Assembly (NCBI RefSeq): GCF_003182135.1
Contig: NZ_QGTL01000001.1
Location: forward strand, 682,001 to 746,000
Source of the DNA: Nocardia neocaledoniensis
Lineage (GTDB): Bacteria > Actinomycetota > Actinomycetes > Mycobacteriales > Mycobacteriaceae
Direction of reading: 5' to 3'
DNA length: 64,000 bases
The position numbers and the translations under genes were made by a program. This document shows, in pieces, positions 63,359 through 64,000 of this stretch (positions within the stretch are counted from its first letter, which is position 1; each line of letters starts with the position of its first letter). A model generated the notes under the pieces. The model ran no database searches. It was given only the letters and a program-made list of their open reading frames with translations, and was not told the origin of the DNA.

Positions 63359-64000
63359 ATGGACTGGTACACCGGGAACACGACCTACGACACGGTGCTG
63401 GCCATCGCCTTCGCCTTCGCCGCGTTCGTCATCGTGGGTGGGTTGTTCGCGCAGAGCCCGTACGGCCGCTTCGCCTCGAACGCGGTGGGCTTCAATCTCA
63501 ATCCCAAGCTGGGCTGGTGGCTGATGGAGTTGCCCGCGACCGTCGTGTTCGCGGTCTTCTACCTGAGCGGCCCCGACCGCTTCGAGCCCGTTCCGCTGGT
63601 GTTGGCCGCGATCTGGGTGCTGCACTACGGCAATCGCGGCTGGTTCTTCCCGCTCTCGATTCGGCAGGTGCCGGGCAAGAAGAGCACCTTCAACGTGTCG
63701 GTCGTCGGGGCGGGCGTGTTCGTGACGGCCCTGCACGGGTACCTCAACGGCGCCTTCTTCAGCAACGACTACAAGAACCAGTACAGCACCGCGTGGCTCA
63801 CCGACCCGCGGTTCCTGATCGGGCTGGTGGTGTATCTGGGCGGGTTCGCGCTGCTGGTGCGGTCGGAATCGATCGTGCGGAACCTGCGCGACAAGGACGA
63901 CCCCGGCGCCGCCGAGTACCGCGTTCCGCACGGCGGGGGCTTCCGCTTCGTCAGCAGCCCGGCCTATCTCGGCGAGCTGATCGCGTGGGCCGGGTTCGCG
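63359..64000 (+). CDS. Steroid 5-alpha-reductase family membrane protein (3' end outside window)
   Basis: ATG 63359 opens a frame that is still open at the window edge, giving 214 residues of a family near 255 long. Several hydrophobic helices are seen (TVLAIAFAFAAFVIVGGLFA is the first). The conserved HYGNRGWFFPLSIR and the C-terminal GGGFRFVSSPAYLGELI match 3-oxo-5-alpha-steroid 4-dehydrogenases, which reduce or oxidise ring A of steroids with NADP(H). The upstream KstR-type box supports a place in steroid catabolism. The last helices are missing from view. Confidence 0.87.
   Translation, partial: MDWYTGNTTYDTVLAIAFAFAAFVIVGGLFAQSPYGRFASNAVGFNLNPKLGWWLMELPATVVFAVFYLSGPDRFEPVPLVLAAIWVLHYGNRGWFFPLSIRQVPGKKSTFNVSVVGAGVFVTALHGYLNGAFFSNDYKNQYSTAWLTDPRFLIGLVVYLGGFALLVRSESIVRNLRDKDDPGAAEYRVPHGGGFRFVSSPAYLGELIAWAGFA

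Overview
The window is high-GC actinobacterial chromosome, most probably Nocardia or a close relative in the Mycobacteriales. The core follows the order known from Mycobacterium tuberculosis: PBP-lipo, GNAT, ispG, rseP/rip1, dxr; then rlmN, cdsA, frr, pyrH, tsf, rpsB, an M23 peptidase, xerC, dprA, yifB, yraN, a DUF2469 gene, rnhB, lepB, rplS; then trmD, rimM, a KH protein and rpsP. No tRNA, rRNA, CRISPR array, insertion sequence or prophage was seen.

Layout. 1-2.8 kb: the end of a PPOX oxidoreductase, a hypothetical gene, an XRE regulator with a MmyB-like ligand domain and an SDR enzyme, separated by tandem palindromes. 2.9-9.8 kb: an aminophosphonate uptake and degradation locus. An FAD oxidoreductase, a phosphonatase-type HAD hydrolase and an ABC importer run leftward from a divergent GntR/HutC regulator, with two operators between. 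9.8-15.4 kb: accessory genes (two DUF4254 proteins flanking an XRE/DUF5753 regulator and a thioesterase, a TIGR03118-like lipoprotein, a nitrobindin-like protein, a small exported peptide). 15.4-22.3 kb: PBP-lipo, GNAT, ispG, rseP and dxr, interrupted by an ATPase remnant and a long hairpin. 22.3-31.3 kb: a DUF2631 membrane protein, a LysR regulator with a basic tail, four tandem Ser/Thr kinases (three with a related unassigned extracellular domain), a divergent ribosomal protein L11 paralog and a transglutaminase-like protein.

31.3-38.5 kb: membrane genes, rlmN, lapA-like, cdsA, frr-pyrH and rpsB-tsf. 38.5-43.3 kb: small secreted and membrane genes, tandem DUF1990 genes and a DUF202 cluster with two decayed copies. 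43.3-50.8 kb: xerC, dprA, yifB, yraN, DUF2469, rnhB, lepB and rplS, with a hexanucleotide microsatellite before dprA and two DnaA boxes near yraN. 50.8-58.6 kb: a membrane protein, Tex, two overlapping acyl-CoA synthetase genes and a divergent LuxR regulator. 58.6-61.1 kb: a VOC protein and rpsP-khpA-rimM-trmD. 61.1-64 kb: an amidohydrolase, an NTF2-like protein and the start of a steroid 5-alpha-reductase-like gene, the last two divergent around a KstR-type box.

The most interesting items are the kinase array, the L11 paralog that has lost the proline-rich segment of L11, the aminophosphonate locus with an FAD oxidoreductase and no PhnW transaminase, and a CGATTTC element shared by the putative rpsB, rplS and rpsP promoters.
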